From: Asterias amurensis
Taxonomy: Eukaryota; Echinodermata; Asteroidea; Forcipulatida; Asteriidae
NCBI RefSeq assembly: GCF_032118995.1
Contig: NC_092665.1
Span: 2,330,001 to 2,394,000, forward strand
Reading direction: 5' to 3'
DNA length: 64,000 bases
The notes below the pieces were generated by a model. It had not been told where the DNA came from. It made no database searches and worked only from the letters and a program-made list of their open reading frames with translations. This document shows, piece after piece, positions 12,823-24,886 of the stretch (the stretch's first letter is position 1; every line of letters starts with the position of its first letter). The translations under genes and the position numbers were made by a program.

Positions 12823-13036
12823 GGGCCCAATTTCATAGAGCTGCTAAGCACAAAAATTTGCTTAGCATGAAATTTCTTCCTTGATAAAAACAGGTTTACT
12901 TGCTTGTATTCAGCTGTTGTTTGCTTATCCTCAAAATCACATGGAAATTTGGTTGATAATCCTGTTTTTATCAAGGGAGAAATTTCATGCTCAGCAAATT
13001 TTTATGCCTAGCTAGCAGCTCTATGAAATTGGGCCC
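12823..13036. mobile_element. Foldback MITE, family D
   Basis: Bounded by GGGCCCAATTTCATAGAGCT and its inverted copy ending in GGGCCC. The inner arms carry 'aaaacaggtttac' and 'taatcctgttttta'. Confidence 0.75.
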
Positions 13037-13690
13037 TGCTACGCTACGCCTACACCATGGCTGTGCATTAGAACCAATGATGTACCACAGCATCTGGTGT
13101 CCATTTCCACCTATCAATTAGCTCCAAGACAGTTTACCCAGGGATTTAACTGTGGAAGTTGAAACAGGTGGCATGTATGTTCTGTAGGGAGCCTGCTGCC
13201 CACTTCTGGTCTGCAAAATCATTGTTTGAGTTGAGACCATAGACCATACAGCTAGGACCATAGACTTTTGACATTGCAGAGGGCCAGTGACAAGCCTTTC
13301 TTACTACACCCATAGACCAGGCCGACTTCCGCACAGCCACGGTCACTTAACAGGGTCGCTAAAAGTACAATGGGGAGCAGCTCCGCGTTTTAAACCTATC
13401 GCGACCATGCTTGAAAACGCTTTAAGGAAGCGTCGCGGAACATAAGTACAGGTGGGAACGCACGGCAGAAATTACACCAAAGTCAGTCACCTCTTTCCCC
13501 GTGGCAGTCCAATGGAAACACGGCTAATAAGTCATGATATATTTACAAACTGACTCAGTGTACACTCTGGAAGAGTCTATCAAGTCCAAAGGTCCATGGG
13601 AAGAATCAGATATGGACAAGTTTACTGTACTTGTAGGAGGTGATTACCACAATTTGCCTCGTTGCCTTGCCCCTGGATATCAAATGAACA

Positions 13691-13938
13691 GGGCCCAATT
13701 TCATAGAGCTGCTTAAGCACAAAATTTTGCTTAAGCAAACAAATCCTTGCTTAGTAAAATTAGATTACCGGCCAAGACTCCACTCAATTGTTATGCTTAG
13801 TAATAACAGCTAAATACCAGTAACAAGCAATGTATATGGCATGAAACTTTGGCCAGTAACACGTGTAAAACAAGCGAACTATTTGCGTGCTTTTAAAAGC
13901 AATTTTTTTTGCTTAAGCAGCTCTATGAACTTGGCCCC
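13691..13938. mobile_element. Foldback MITE, family D
   Basis: Starts GGGCCCAATTTCATAGAGCT and ends 'agctctatgaacttggccc'. The inner sequence has the 'gcttaagcaaac' subfamily form. Confidence 0.7.
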
Positions 13939-14889
13939 TGGCCTTGAATTTTGTTCTTAAAGGGGCACAGAAATTGTCCTACTGTAAAAGAGCACTTCGA
14001 TGAGGAAAATTTGAATTTGTATTGGAACTTTATAAAATGCACAGGTCACAGCAAAAGCACAGGGCACCATGGGTGTCATATGGGTTATTTCAAGGCCAGA
14101 ATGAATTTTCAGAGATTAAATTAAAACCACATTTAAATAAAAACATGATAAACAAGAATTATTAACTGAGTGTTGAAATATTTTAATATTTGTAAAAAGA
14201 AATTGTACGACAATTTGTGAGAGCAACCCATCACAAAGTACATCCAGCGGGACAAGCAATTTGCAAAACAAAATACAACAGGGGTATGACAGTCACAATG
14301 CAACAATGGGGGAGTTTGATCTGACAATTCTACCCCAACAAAAAAATTATTTGTTCAACCACCGGGTAGGTAAACAATATTTATCAAATCTATTCCAAGG
14401 CCATGTTTACAAAGATGCCAAAGAATGGCACTTATGCGAACCATTCAACTTTTTAACACCAAACGGCTAAACAGAATCCGTGTTGAAACTTTTCAAAACA
14501 AATATTTATCAGTATCTCACTGTAGACTGTAGTAGTTACTAACGCAACAGACAAAATTGGGGGTGTGAGTCGGGGTTAGTAGGTCGGCTTGGCCCTAGTA
14601 ATAGTTTAGTAACACAAGATGTACCATAAATTTGAATTGATGTTTGTTCCATAAACCTTTGTGCTGCGCATGTACTGTGCAATTTTGACTCCCATCTATC
14701 TATTCACACACACCACCATCCATCATTCGATCTAAAACTGCTTAGTCTACCAACAAAATTTACACCCCGAGTTTGTTTATTTTAGAAACCAACACAAACC
14801 ACAGGTCAAGTTTTTCAATGAAGCACTCCACAAAATAATATTTCTTTGCAAATGCAATAAAACGGGTCAGATTTCACCCTATCACTCAC

Positions 14890-15009
14890 CAACTCCGTGT
14901 CAAAGTCAGCAGCGGCGTCGCTCACCAACACAGCCAGGGCAAAGACCACACAGACGGCACCCATCAGCCACGGCAGTGCCGGTAACTTAAGCCTCCCCGT
15001 TGACGGCAT
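14890..15009 (-). CDS. Orphan first coding exon with signal peptide
   Basis: Reads MPSTGRLKLPALPWLMGAVC followed by VVFALAVLVSDAAADFDTEL. A short basic N-region, a hydrophobic core (about residues 14-29) and a small-residue stretch (SDAAA, a likely cleavage site) make a textbook signal peptide. The ATG has a good context (G at -3), and the exon ends TTG before a strong GTGAGT donor in phase 0. The rest of the gene must lie to the left, either in 1-14800 or beyond the window. I could not place exon 2 with confidence (a weak candidate is at 5519-5707). The product enters the secretory pathway; its family is not recognised. Confidence 0.55.
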
Positions 15010-18000
15010 TTCAGGTCTCGTAACTTGTCCCCAAAAGTCTGAAATTTACTAGACAGCTTCCTAGGTACACCAGAGGAATAAAATACCAACTTGAGATGTG
15101 TTGATCGGTCAAAGGAAAAGTAGAAAATTGTGTTTTAATCCAAGTTTGATGGCAAAGTCTCTACACACACATGGGCATTGCAATGTGTTGTGTGCACTAA
15201 ACGTCGACCATGCGTGATGAGCCTGTTGAAAGTAATAAGTGTGGAACTTCACCAAACTTTCCCAATGGGAAACCAAAGTTTAGCTCAAGTAGATTGTTCC
15301 TGTAGACACCGGAATGTAGAGGAAGTCCTTGGTTACCAAATGATCCACCTCGATCGCTGAAAGTTTGCTGAGATTTCGGGCAAATTCAGGTAAATCATGG
15401 ACCAACAGAAATGCCAGCACCCCAATTCGCCGGGCCTCTCTCGCAAAAGCAGACTACATACACGTAACACACAGAGTTCCCTTGCCTATTGTATAGTAGT
15501 GTAATGCACTGGTTGGATTGTTCCATTAAAGTACAACAGGGGTGGTTGATTTGTTTCTGCGAAGCGGGTCCTTAAATTCAGAAAACTATTTATCTATAAA
15601 ATTGTATTTATGGAAGAATGAATACATTGAAATTAATTTAAATGACAATAAAACTATATTTACATCACATCATACAACTGTTCATACCATTTTATCTGCC
15701 TCGATGATATTTGTTCTGTTTTGCATTGTGCTCAATAATTGTAGCTTCCCTAAAAACAAAATGGAGCAGTCATTAGTCGATGGTTCGATTATCATTTTTT
15801 ATTTTACCTATAAACAAGTTTTCAAACTAACATTCTTTATCCCCGATGCACTTTATTAGGCCTATCATGTAAGTTTTCATTGGTTATCATGGCCGAACTT
15901 CTAAAACGTGTTCTTGAAAACCCCGTTTAATAACAATAACGTTTTTTAATCCGGTGAAATTTTATTGGATCATGCTGCAAATACAAATCAATCAACAATA
16001 ATACCCAAGTAATTCGAATAATAAAATAACTGTAAAAAAAAAGTTACTTATTTAAATCGGGATGGAACTGTTTTAGATAACAGGGTCTGAAGAAGAACTA
16101 GCGTAATAAAGCGAGAAAGCTAATCCACAATACCAGACACTGAGAAACCCTTTTTTATTTTGACGAACAGAATGGAATAGCGGAAACCCAGCAGACCAGA
16201 TTGTTCGGGGCATTAAAGGACAAAGTTGCTAGACCGTGTTAAATCCCTTTACTTGGACAATAGTACAAGAGACACTGAAGAAGCGCCTGTTGTTGAATAA
16301 AGAGATTACTAGTCAAATAAAGTAGGCCTATAGGCTATATAGCAGCGCTGTAAATTGTTGTTTACCCGTTGTTTACCTTGCATTATGAATACTTTAGTTA
16401 GAACTTGTCATAGTGTTGTATCCCAGGGAGGTAGGCCCCTACCATCAGCACTTTTGTGGTGCGCCTCCTTCTTTTTTTGTATGTGTGCAAACAGGGTTAG
16501 TAACACCCCAAACAAAATTTGGATAGGCTTTTTCCTATAATGGAGAGTTCAAAGTTCAGACAAACCAGAGCATCTGAAATACTGTGGATGTTGAACCGGC
16601 TGAGACCCCCCCCCCCGACCGCCCCCGCCCCTCGCCACCACCACCAAATGCAGTCTGTGTATTGTAACCCTGCCTATACATGTTAAACCATCTACCTCCA
16701 TGGTTATACCAATAAATAACGTTAGCAGTTACAACAATATAACAATATAAGGCACCGTTATTATCTGTCCAATGTAACCAAACCAAGGCTGTAAGGAAAA
16801 GTCAGTCTGGAAGGGCCTACCTCTCAATACGAGAGAACTCAGTGCGAACTTGGGCCAACTTGAGAGATTCACACGAGAGCAATTTAGCAAGGGTCCCTTG
16901 CTAAATTGTAGCATGGTTGTACAATTTCACAAAATGGGCGTGTGAAATGATAACAATTTTTTCTACTGTCAAGTTCTCTTGCAAAATCTTGTCAAACATT
17001 GCTACATTTTACAACCATGCTAATAAGGCACGGGACCCCAGTTAAATTGCTGTAGTAATACAAGTACAAAGACAAATCGACAGTGTGCATCAAACAAAAG
17101 ATAATGCATCATCCAGTTGTTGTTAATTACGATCCTTTGTTCGAAAAGCCGGATGGAAGACTTATTAGGAAATACTAGAACAAGGAAATTTATCATTTCC
17201 ATTGTCGAGAAAAACTTGGCTGTGGTTCGTGAACACATTACCGTAACGCCAAAACAAAATTTGAAATAATTATTCCCCTTTTTCAGGGGGGGGGGGGGGC
17301 TGCTTGGGATGGTCTTTGAATAAGTATGTCCGCGGAAATTAACAATGCCCCAAACCCACTCTCTACGATAATGAAGTCTAATAAAAAATTATTATCTAAC
17401 ATAATAGGTCTGCCCTTCTCAACCTTCTGTCCCTGTTTTTAAAAACATTACCAAATAAAAGCTCAACAAGATTATCATCTGTTTATAATAAATGGAAACT
17501 GACAACGGGTGAGATTTTAAAAAGTTTTGGGTTGGAACAAAGAAGTTTGACTGGAGATGTCCTATCAACATTTCAAAATAAAAAACATTTTCTTGTCATT
17601 AAAAGTGTGCTGATAAAAGTTTCAGTGTCATCAACAACCAGTGCAAAAGTTGTACTGTAAGGATTTTTGTACAAAACTGTAGCAATAAGTCGATGTTTTT
17701 CTGTTATTGTTGAAACGATTTTGATTCTTCATTATTTGCTGTCGTCCCTGATTAATAAGAACAACTGAATAATATTCGAGTTGGATTAAATCGGTTAAAA
17801 TACTTTCGTCCTCAAAAGCAGGTTTCACTTTCGATGTATTATTTTGTTGTATTTTGAAGTTGTATTTTAAAGGGAAAGTACACGTTTGGTAATTGTCAAA
17901 GACCAGTCTTCTCACTTGGTGTATCTCAACATAATTATAGACATAATCATGTTTGTCCAGCTTCCGTTTGTCACAATTCCACCATTTAAAGAAATGACAA

Positions 18001-18645
18001 ACAAAACAGAAACAAGATGTTGTCAATAAAAATGTCAACAAAACGATGGAGGTTTCCTACCTCCATGGTAAAATAAACCACATTCAGACACAACTCAGCC
18101 GTTGTTTCTACATGATATCATGCATTGCGGTCTTGTCTTGAAAAAAAAAACATTTTGTGTGAATGATGAAAGACTTCCGTACACCATTCCTCAATGGTGA
18201 CTCAGCAAACCCCCGCTGCACTTAATCCGTCAAAACTTGCATGATGTTTGTTTCGCTTCGTGCGGTTTGTTTACAACTTCCACTCAATTATCTTTCAGCA
18301 AAACAAACTGTCGTTGGACCGCTAGACTTTTATGATTCAATCACCCTTGTCAGTCCCTGATCCCGTTCAAATCAGTGAAACGAAACCGAGGCTTGGAGTA
18401 GGAGATAGTCTGGAGCTTTTCTGTATGACGAGTATCACCATTCATGTTTAATATGAGGACAAAGGAACAAGACATTGTAATTGCATAAATTAGTTATGTA
18501 CAATCTTGTAAGAAGGGGAATACCTTATGTCATCACCACACAGTGACTCATCGACCACCTGAGAGCAAGGACATACCATACCACAGGCCACAGCCACCTG
18601 TAAGTACCGATTGATTACAGGGGATTGGATTTCAGTGATGTCCCA
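15010..18645. other. Gene-free, AT-rich stretch
   Basis: Open frames here (for example 105 codons at 15542-15859 on plus and 136 codons at 17631-18041 on minus) show no domain, and the second runs through a MITE fragment. Poly-C and poly-G tracts lie at about 16605 and 17287. A family C fragment is at 17872-17937. Confidence 0.45.
17872..17937. repeat. Family C MITE fragment
   Basis: Only one end remains: 'aaagggaaagtacacgtttg' followed by 'gaccagtcttctcacttggt'. It is the 'gtacacg' subfamily also seen at 53861-54242. Confidence 0.6.
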
Positions 18646-19160
18646 ATTTTGACGATTACGGAGGGTCCTTTTTAACTCAATGTTCTGACACTTGGTGGTC
18701 GACACATCAAAGTGTTTGTTTGAAAAGCATGATTTTGGTTTTCTGTTTCGGTCGCAGGGGTATGACACTTCAACTGCAACGTTAGCGGCAATTTTTGTTT
18801 CTACTGTTGTTTTCATTTTGACGATTACGGAGGGTCCTTTTTAAACTCAATGTTCTGACACTTGGTGGTCGATACATCAAAGTGTTCGTTTTAAAAGCAT
18901 GATTTTGGTTTTCTGTTTCGGTCGCAGGGGTATGACACTTCAACTGCAACGTTAGCGGCAATTATTGTTTCTACTGTTGTTTTCATTTTGACGATTACGG
19001 AGGGTCCTTTTTAACTCAATGTTCTGACACTTGGTGGTCGATACATCAAAGTGTTCGTTTTAAAAGCATGATTTTGGTTTTCTGTTTCGGTCGCACGGGT
19101 ATGACACTTCAACTGCAACGTTATAGCGGCAATTATTGCTTCTACTGTTGTTTTAATTTT
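18646..19160 (+). repeat. 170-bp tandem repeat, 3 copies
   Basis: Three head-to-tail copies of a unit of about 170 bp starting 'attttgacgattacggaggg'. Copies differ at a few sites only. Since 170 is not a multiple of 3, the open frame on the minus strand in copy 1 does not run through the array. It ends about 860 bp before the Kelch gene's start codon. Confidence 0.9.
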
Positions 19161-19436
19161 TCTTGAGAATTGGAAATGACTAAAAGCCAGAATAATGATG
19201 GGAAGATATTTCTTTGAAAAGTATCAAAAGAAACTTAGACCATGAGGCAAGAACAAGATAAAGTTTCCCTTTTTTTTAAGTAACTTTAAATCTGCTTTTG
19301 AAAGCGTTTTTTATTTATTTTGAAAACAAGTTCTTTGATCAAAAAACAACCACGTCAAAATGGTGACGAAAGCATGCGTCAGTTACTAAATTTTCAAAGT
19401 TACTGCGATTGAAATCGAGTCAAGTTGCTGACATAT

Positions 19437-19569
19437 AGGCCGTGTCCGAAACGAAGACTTCGGCTACAGCTACGGCTAGATCGCGCGCGTCTGCTATTCT
19501 TCAACACTGGTAGACGCGCTGATCTAGACGTAGCTTGTAGCCGAAGTCGTCGTTTCGGACACGGCCCTA
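19437..19569. mobile_element. Short foldback element
   Basis: Two inverted arms of about 55 bp: 'taggccgtgtccgaaacga' at the left and its complement 'tcgtttcggacacggccct' at the right. The centre is 'tctgctattcttcaacactg'. Too short to code for anything. Confidence 0.75.
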
Positions 19570-19570
19570 C

Positions 19571-19725
19571 ATAGACCTTTTCGCAAATACTGGGGCGCGC
19601 GCGTAAAGCTTGGATTTAGATGCATTTTGGTCTAGCTGGTAGCAAAATTTGATTCATGTCTATCCCACAATGCACCTCATTCAACAGTCTGCGCTTGCGC
19701 ATTGGTATTTGCGATAAGGTCTATA
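19571..19725. mobile_element. Short TIR element next to the Kelch promoter
   Basis: Left end 'atagaccttttcgcaaatac' and right end 'gtatttgcgataaggtctat' are inverted copies. It is separated from the preceding foldback by one base. Elements with the same 'atagacc' ends occur at 35048-35226 and 41876-42050. Confidence 0.65.
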
Positions 19726-19788
19726 AAGACAAGTGCGTGTCTACCGAAGGGCGCCACCAACTGGTGAAAGTTGTTTACTTCATTCTGG

Positions 19789-19826
19789 CCAATCAGAGTG
19801 AGAGCCATTTAGCGGTTTGACCAATC
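19789..19826. promoter_or_regulatory. Paired CCAAT boxes upstream of Kelch gene
   Basis: 'ccaatcaga' at 19789 and 'ccaatcacg' at 19821 lie about 200-230 bp upstream of the start codon. Paired CCAAT boxes are typical NF-Y sites near animal promoters. The transcription start itself cannot be read from the sequence. Confidence 0.3.
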
Positions 19827-20019
19827 ACGCATCAGATATCGATCAACTTGTTTACAAGGTGCAGTGTGGTGGGGCATTTAAATTGTAAACAAGTGCCTGG
19901 CAACACATGCTGAATGCGTTGGGTGGAAGTTATTTCCTGACGACAGAAGCTTTTTTGAACTCCCTTTTTACATGAATTGACTTCAAAGGTGACAGGAAAA
20001 GGACACAAGTTATTTTAAT

Positions 20020-22657
20020 ATGGTAAGTGTATGGATATATGCTGGTTTTTAAGGAAATATCATTATCTTTTAAATTAAGTTTGTAAATAAAGAATGTATT
20101 TACGAAAACCTTCGAGCTGCTAGGGTCGAAACGTCAGGCCATTAACTATTTTTTGAAAGTTAAAATTGAAAGTATCTTGAACTGCAGGGTGGCTCTTTGT
20201 TTTACATCGAGAGTCGAGAGTCATAACAGCCCAACAAGCTAGGTTGGTTGGCAGTTTTAAGTATTATATTTAGACAATTCAAAGTAATTTTCTAAATTTG
20301 TTGCATTTTGATCTCACAATGGTCAATGGATTCGCCGCCGATTTAAAACAAAACTAATTAACTTAATTTCGTACTACCAGCGGAAGATTTATTGATAGGG
20401 AAAACCATGGGAAAACAAAGTCACACATTCACAAAAAATGGGGAATCGCACAATTGACTCAAGTTGAGGTTGGTTTACTTACACTACAGCAATTTTTCAA
20501 TTTAGTTTTTCACCAAAGGTTGATAAAAAACCAACAAACAATTTAAAACAAAGTGTTTAAATAATAAACAATTTTGGTCAGCCTGAGAAACAAATTTATT
20601 TATGAAAAACTCTGTGGGAAATTAAAAACTCGTTTTAAAAAGACAATATACAACATTAATTTTATTTCACCCTTTTTATTTTTCAGGAGCCCGGCATGAA
20701 CAACTTATCCCCACGCAGCAAATACTCAAACAGACCCAAAGTTCCACCTCCGGTCTTTCCCAAATCATTCATAACTAAGAATAGAAACAACAGAAAAACA
20801 ACCAAGGCATCAGTGAACCAGATAACGTCAAACATCAACCACAGCACACGAGTTCTACAAGGGTTAGAAAGTCTACAAACTAAGGACTTGTTTTGCGATG
20901 CTACTTTGGTCGTTGACGATTGTCGCTTCAAGGTGCATCAAGCAGTCTTGGCAGCATCTAGCAAATACTTCTGGGAACTACTGGCAAAGAGCAAATCTCA
21001 ACCCCCAACTCCACTAAACATCGTGAAAGACGAGCACACTGAGATCACCTTAGAGGGGATCCAAGCAGATGTTATGAAGATCCTTATCCGATTTATGTAC
21101 ACCGGTTCAGTTTGCAGCGAAGAAGTTGGAGTGAGATTATTAAGAAAGGTTTTCCAGAGCGGTCGCGAGTTGGAAATTGTCGGTATGGTCAGATCGTGTA
21201 TGGATTTCCTTCGAGGAAATGTGGACATGGATAACTGTATCACCGTTTATCTGATAGCAAAGGAGGGTGGACTGGATGAGTTGAAATCAGCAGCGGAGGT
21301 GTTCATTATGGAGAACTTTCCCCGAGTGATGATCAGCGACGGGTTCCTGGAGTTACGTGTTGAGGATCTACTGGCGCTGGTCAACAGCGAGAACTTAAAA
21401 TTGAAATGTCGCATCGCTCTCCATAGTGCCGCGCAAAAGTGGCTGGATCATGATTCGCAGAGGACGGAGTATGCACAAGAGGTCAAAGGTCAAGTTCTAC
21501 AGACACCGATGCGTATTGTTCTGAGAGACGTTACTCAATATTCTGATTCAGCGAACAATATCGAGTCACCGTGTAACCATGACAACTTGAATGACAAATC
21601 TCCCGGTAAAGTTCAAGGAGAATCGGAGAATAACATTTCAAATTCGTGGGTTACCCGGACTTATCCAACTCAACCGATGATTCTTGCGTTTGGTGGGGAG
21701 GATAAACAAGGGTTACCGTCTGAGCGCGTTTATCAGCTCCACCCACTATCAGGCTGCGTCGAGCCCTTCCACAACATGCCGATACGCCGTCTTGATCTTG
21801 CACTCACCCCATTGGATGGCCAGGTATTCATCGCAGGAGGGCAGTACTCATCTGACTCACGCGCGTCAGACAGTATTGGTACCGTCCACTGCTTTGACCC
21901 ACAGACCGAGTCCTGGCGCCAGATGCATCCGATGTTGAAACGACGCGCATTATTTACTCTCGACACTATCGAGAAACGGATTTACGCGGTCGGGGGTAAA
22001 AATGCCCAGGGGTCTCTTGCGAGTGTGGAATGCTTCAAACCCAGTCTGAACGAATGGGCGTATACCTCACCGCTGGGTATACCTACTTTTGGGCATGCCA
22101 GCACTGTCCAAGATGGCAAGCTTTACATCACCGGTGGTGTTGTCATCGGTAAACACTTTACTAACACCCTTCAGTGTTACGATCCCGCCTTGGACATTTG
22201 GAGCTACCGTTGCCCAATGAACACAAAACGCGCCTTGCATTCAATGTGTGCTGTTGGCGATAAGTTATACGTACTGGGTGGAAACACCAGAAATGCCAAA
22301 GGAAAACGCGTGGATTGTGAAATTGTCGAATGCTACAACTTTGAAACTGACCAATGGGTGAATGTTAAGCCAATGCCCAGAGCAGTTTGTCTAGCAGGGG
22401 CAGCTGTTGTTGGTCATTGTATTTATGTCATTGGTGGTTATAACGGGCATCACGCTCTGCGACATGGAGACATCCAATGCTACGACACGACAAAGGATCA
22501 CTGGACCCGGATTGGACAGCTCCCTGAGCCCTTGATGCGTCTGAGCGTGTGCACTCTGTCTCAACCAATCATAGGCAATACTGGAAGATCATCAGCCAAT
22601 CAGAGACAACTGTCGGATGGAATCTCGGAATCAAGTAGTGATGGTGTCTTGGCGTAA
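20020..22657 (+). CDS. BTB-BACK-Kelch protein (KLHL type), 657 aa
   Basis: Two exons: 20020-20022 and 20687-22657. Exon 1 ends with the ATG itself before a GTAAGTG donor. Exon 2 follows a TTTTTCAG acceptor and adds E-P-G before the next Met, so the protein begins MEPGMNNLSPRS. An N-terminal basic, disordered stretch (1-65) precedes a BTB domain (about 68-175, with CDATLVVDDCRFKVHQAVLA), a BACK domain (about 180-280), a variable linker (285-330) and six kelch repeats (about 332-630) with the usual GG doublets (AFGGED, IAGGQY, YAVGGK, YITGGV, YVLGGN, YVIGGY). Proteins of this type act as substrate adaptors for Cullin-3 ubiquitin ligases. Which KLHL orthologue it is cannot be told by eye. Nearly all coding sequence is in one exon. 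It converges on PUSL1. Confidence 0.93.
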
Positions 22658-22925
22658 ACTTTAAGGTGTGATTCTTATCAAATGTAAAAACATTATAAGG
22701 CTTCTAACATTTTTAACTAAACTGTAGACATTAACGACTCAATTCGAACAGAAGTATAACAAGTCTTTTTTTACTAATATTGTTTTTTTTTATTGAAACT
22801 TTTGTATATATTTTTTATAAAACATGATTTGTTTTTTATTATACATGTTAAAAACCTCTCAGATATTGTGTTTGTGAATCTACTCTATGATTTTTAAAAC
22901 TGTGGATCAAGTTAGAGGAATGTAC

Positions 22926-22931
22926 ATTAAA
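22926..22931 (+). terminator. Possible poly(A) signal (ATTAAA)
   Basis: ATTAAA lies 269 nt after the Kelch stop codon, in an AT-rich 3' region with no canonical AATAAA nearer. It is the common variant signal. Confidence 0.3.
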
Positions 22932-23045
22932 GCATCCTTCTAAAGATAATCAGTATAAATGTAGTGTTGTGTATCGTGTAAAGAAAACCGCAGTATTTTT
23001 GACAGTGTTGGAACATGTGTGAACTAAGCTACTAGTGTAAACCAA

Positions 23046-23250
23046 ATTTGGGTGATGCAAAACAAGTAAAACAAAGGTTTTTTTCCCCTGAGTTCTGTGA
23101 AAAAAAAATCCGTAGGCAAATCACTCGCGAAGGTGCAAAGGTTGTGGGTTCGAATCCCACCCGATTTGTTTTCCTGCGGATTTTTTTCACAAGACTCAGG
23201 AAAGTACTCAGTATACATAGAGTGATTAAAACACATCGAAAGGTAAAAAA
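23046..23250 (+). mobile_element. tRNA-derived SINE relative (family G, diverged)
   Basis: Has the B-box 'gggttcgaatcccaccc' and the downstream part 'ttcacaagactcaggaaagt', matching family G, but its left half is different. The open frames across it owe their 'VGFEPTTF' and 'SNPTRF' peptides to the B-box and are not genes. Confidence 0.5.
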
Positions 23251-23577
23251 ACAGCGTGATATTCTTGATAACCGATGCAAAAATTCACATGGTTTTGTTC
23301 TTATTTTTGTTTGCCACTGAGACAATAAAACAACAGGCAGTTCAAACAGAAGATGAAACTAAACTGGATGCAAGGAAATGCGGTGATGAAAGCGCCCTCA
23401 CGCAGTCCAAAATACAGTCAAATGGGTTCATTGATATTGTCCTCTTTGCTTGGGAGTTGGTCCGAGTGACGAAGATGCAAATCTGAAAACCACAAAAAAA
23501 AAAAAAAAAAATTGAACTTTAATTTAAAATCTGGGAAATTAGCCTTTGAGGAAGCTATTGATGGGGTCAAAGACTCA

Positions 23578-23956
23578 GCGCCCAATTTCATGAAGTTATT
23601 AAGCAGGTATTATAATGGTGCTCAGCGAAAGTTTTTGCTTAGCAAAATTAAGAAAAGAGCCAGTCACAAACAGTTCATTACAAGGTTTGGGGGCTGGAAA
23701 TCTATTTCTGCTAAACAGGTTTTGTATGTATGTATATATATATACCACTGGTCCCAATTTCATAAAGCCTACAAGCACAAAATCCCGCTTAACACGGAAT
23801 ACATGTAGTATTGGTTACTAAGAAAAATCAAGTTACCAGCCCAAATTACATTAAGTTTGCAATGTTGTGGCTGGTGCCCGACTCAATTTTTGCTTAGCAA
23901 AGAAATTTGTCAAGCAGCATTTTCTGCATTTTTAACCAGCTTTATGAAATTGGGCT
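23578..23956. mobile_element. Family D foldback, probably nested copies
   Basis: A first start 'gcccaatttcatgaagttat' is followed at 23751 by a second start 'tcccaatttcataaagccta', with one shared right end 'tttatgaaattgggct'. This suggests one copy inserted in or beside another. Confidence 0.5.
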
Positions 23957-24560
23957 CATTTGGGTCAGTAAGCAGTTTCTGTTACTGCAGTTTTTGTACT
24001 TGGACAAAATATTTTGTGTCCTTAGACTAACCAAAAGTATTATCTGGTTTATTAGTTCGGTATTGGTACTTAAGTATCAGTGAGCTTTTGAGATTGAATT
24101 TAATTCATACTTTTTAAAATTGTTTTATCTACAACTACTGACCCTGTTCTTGTCTTTCAATAAAATATTTAAAGGACATGACAATTCTTGCTTAAAACCT
24201 TTTTTTTCTGTCTTAAAGACTTCACTGTTTCAACTGCAAAGTTTGAAAATGAAACCAATTCTCCAGCACATGGGGGAAAGGCCATGCCCATATAGGACCA
24301 TATTATCATTTTGATATGAGTTGAGAAGTCAGTAAGCCTTTTTGAGATATAATATCTGGAGTGCACTGTTAGCGTTGGGTGTATGGATCAGGCCTTGAGT
24401 TAACTTGAGAATGCCATTTTCTTAAAGTCTATGCAGAACTTTTAATGGGGCACCATGGCTAAGACCAGGGGCAACAGAGGCGTCTGTGGCCTTTGTGAAA
24501 TTCCAATCCTAATACAGACAATTTACCCAAACCCAATACATGTACATGTAGAGTCATAGT

Positions 24561-24821
24561 TATAGAAGGGTTTGCAGTAACAGCATGTAATGACCATCTC
24601 TAAATGAGTTGGGGTGGTTCTGAAAAGAACCGTTGGTTAACTCGACGTTTCGATTAGTATGCTCTGATCGTCTTCTGGAGAATGCTGGACTCTGATGCTG
24701 CATGCTGCTTAAGTACTAGGCGGCGGATTAGCCTGCTTGGTGTTGCCTGAAGGCGGGAAATACAGGCGGGAAGTTGAACTCGATGGTACATGTACATGGT
24801 GTTACCGCAAACCCTTCTATA
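24561..24821. mobile_element. MITE with about 28-bp TIRs, family H
   Basis: Left end 'tatagaagggtttgcagtaa', right end 'ttaccgcaaacccttctata'. Inside are 'cgacgtttcgattagtatgc' and a GC-rich 'ggcggcggattagcc' type stretch. Related pieces lie at 9.4, 26.5 and 39.6 kb. Confidence 0.65.
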
Positions 24822-24886
24822 TAGTATTTCCACCATGCAAAGTTTAAAATCCTACTTAATGTTATAGTATTGTGTCCACATATATC

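Noticed and set aside
15542-15859. 105-codon plus-strand frame
   Set aside because: Low-complexity composition, no recognisable domain, no supporting splice sites.
17631-18041. 136-codon minus-strand frame as a gene
   Set aside because: It runs through a family C MITE fragment, has no domain or signal, and is biased by AT-rich sequence.
18490-18816. 108-codon minus-strand frame as a gene
   Set aside because: Half of it is copy 1 of the 170-bp tandem repeat, the frame is not kept in copies 2 and 3, and no splice partner is evident. Not excluded as an exon, but unsupported.
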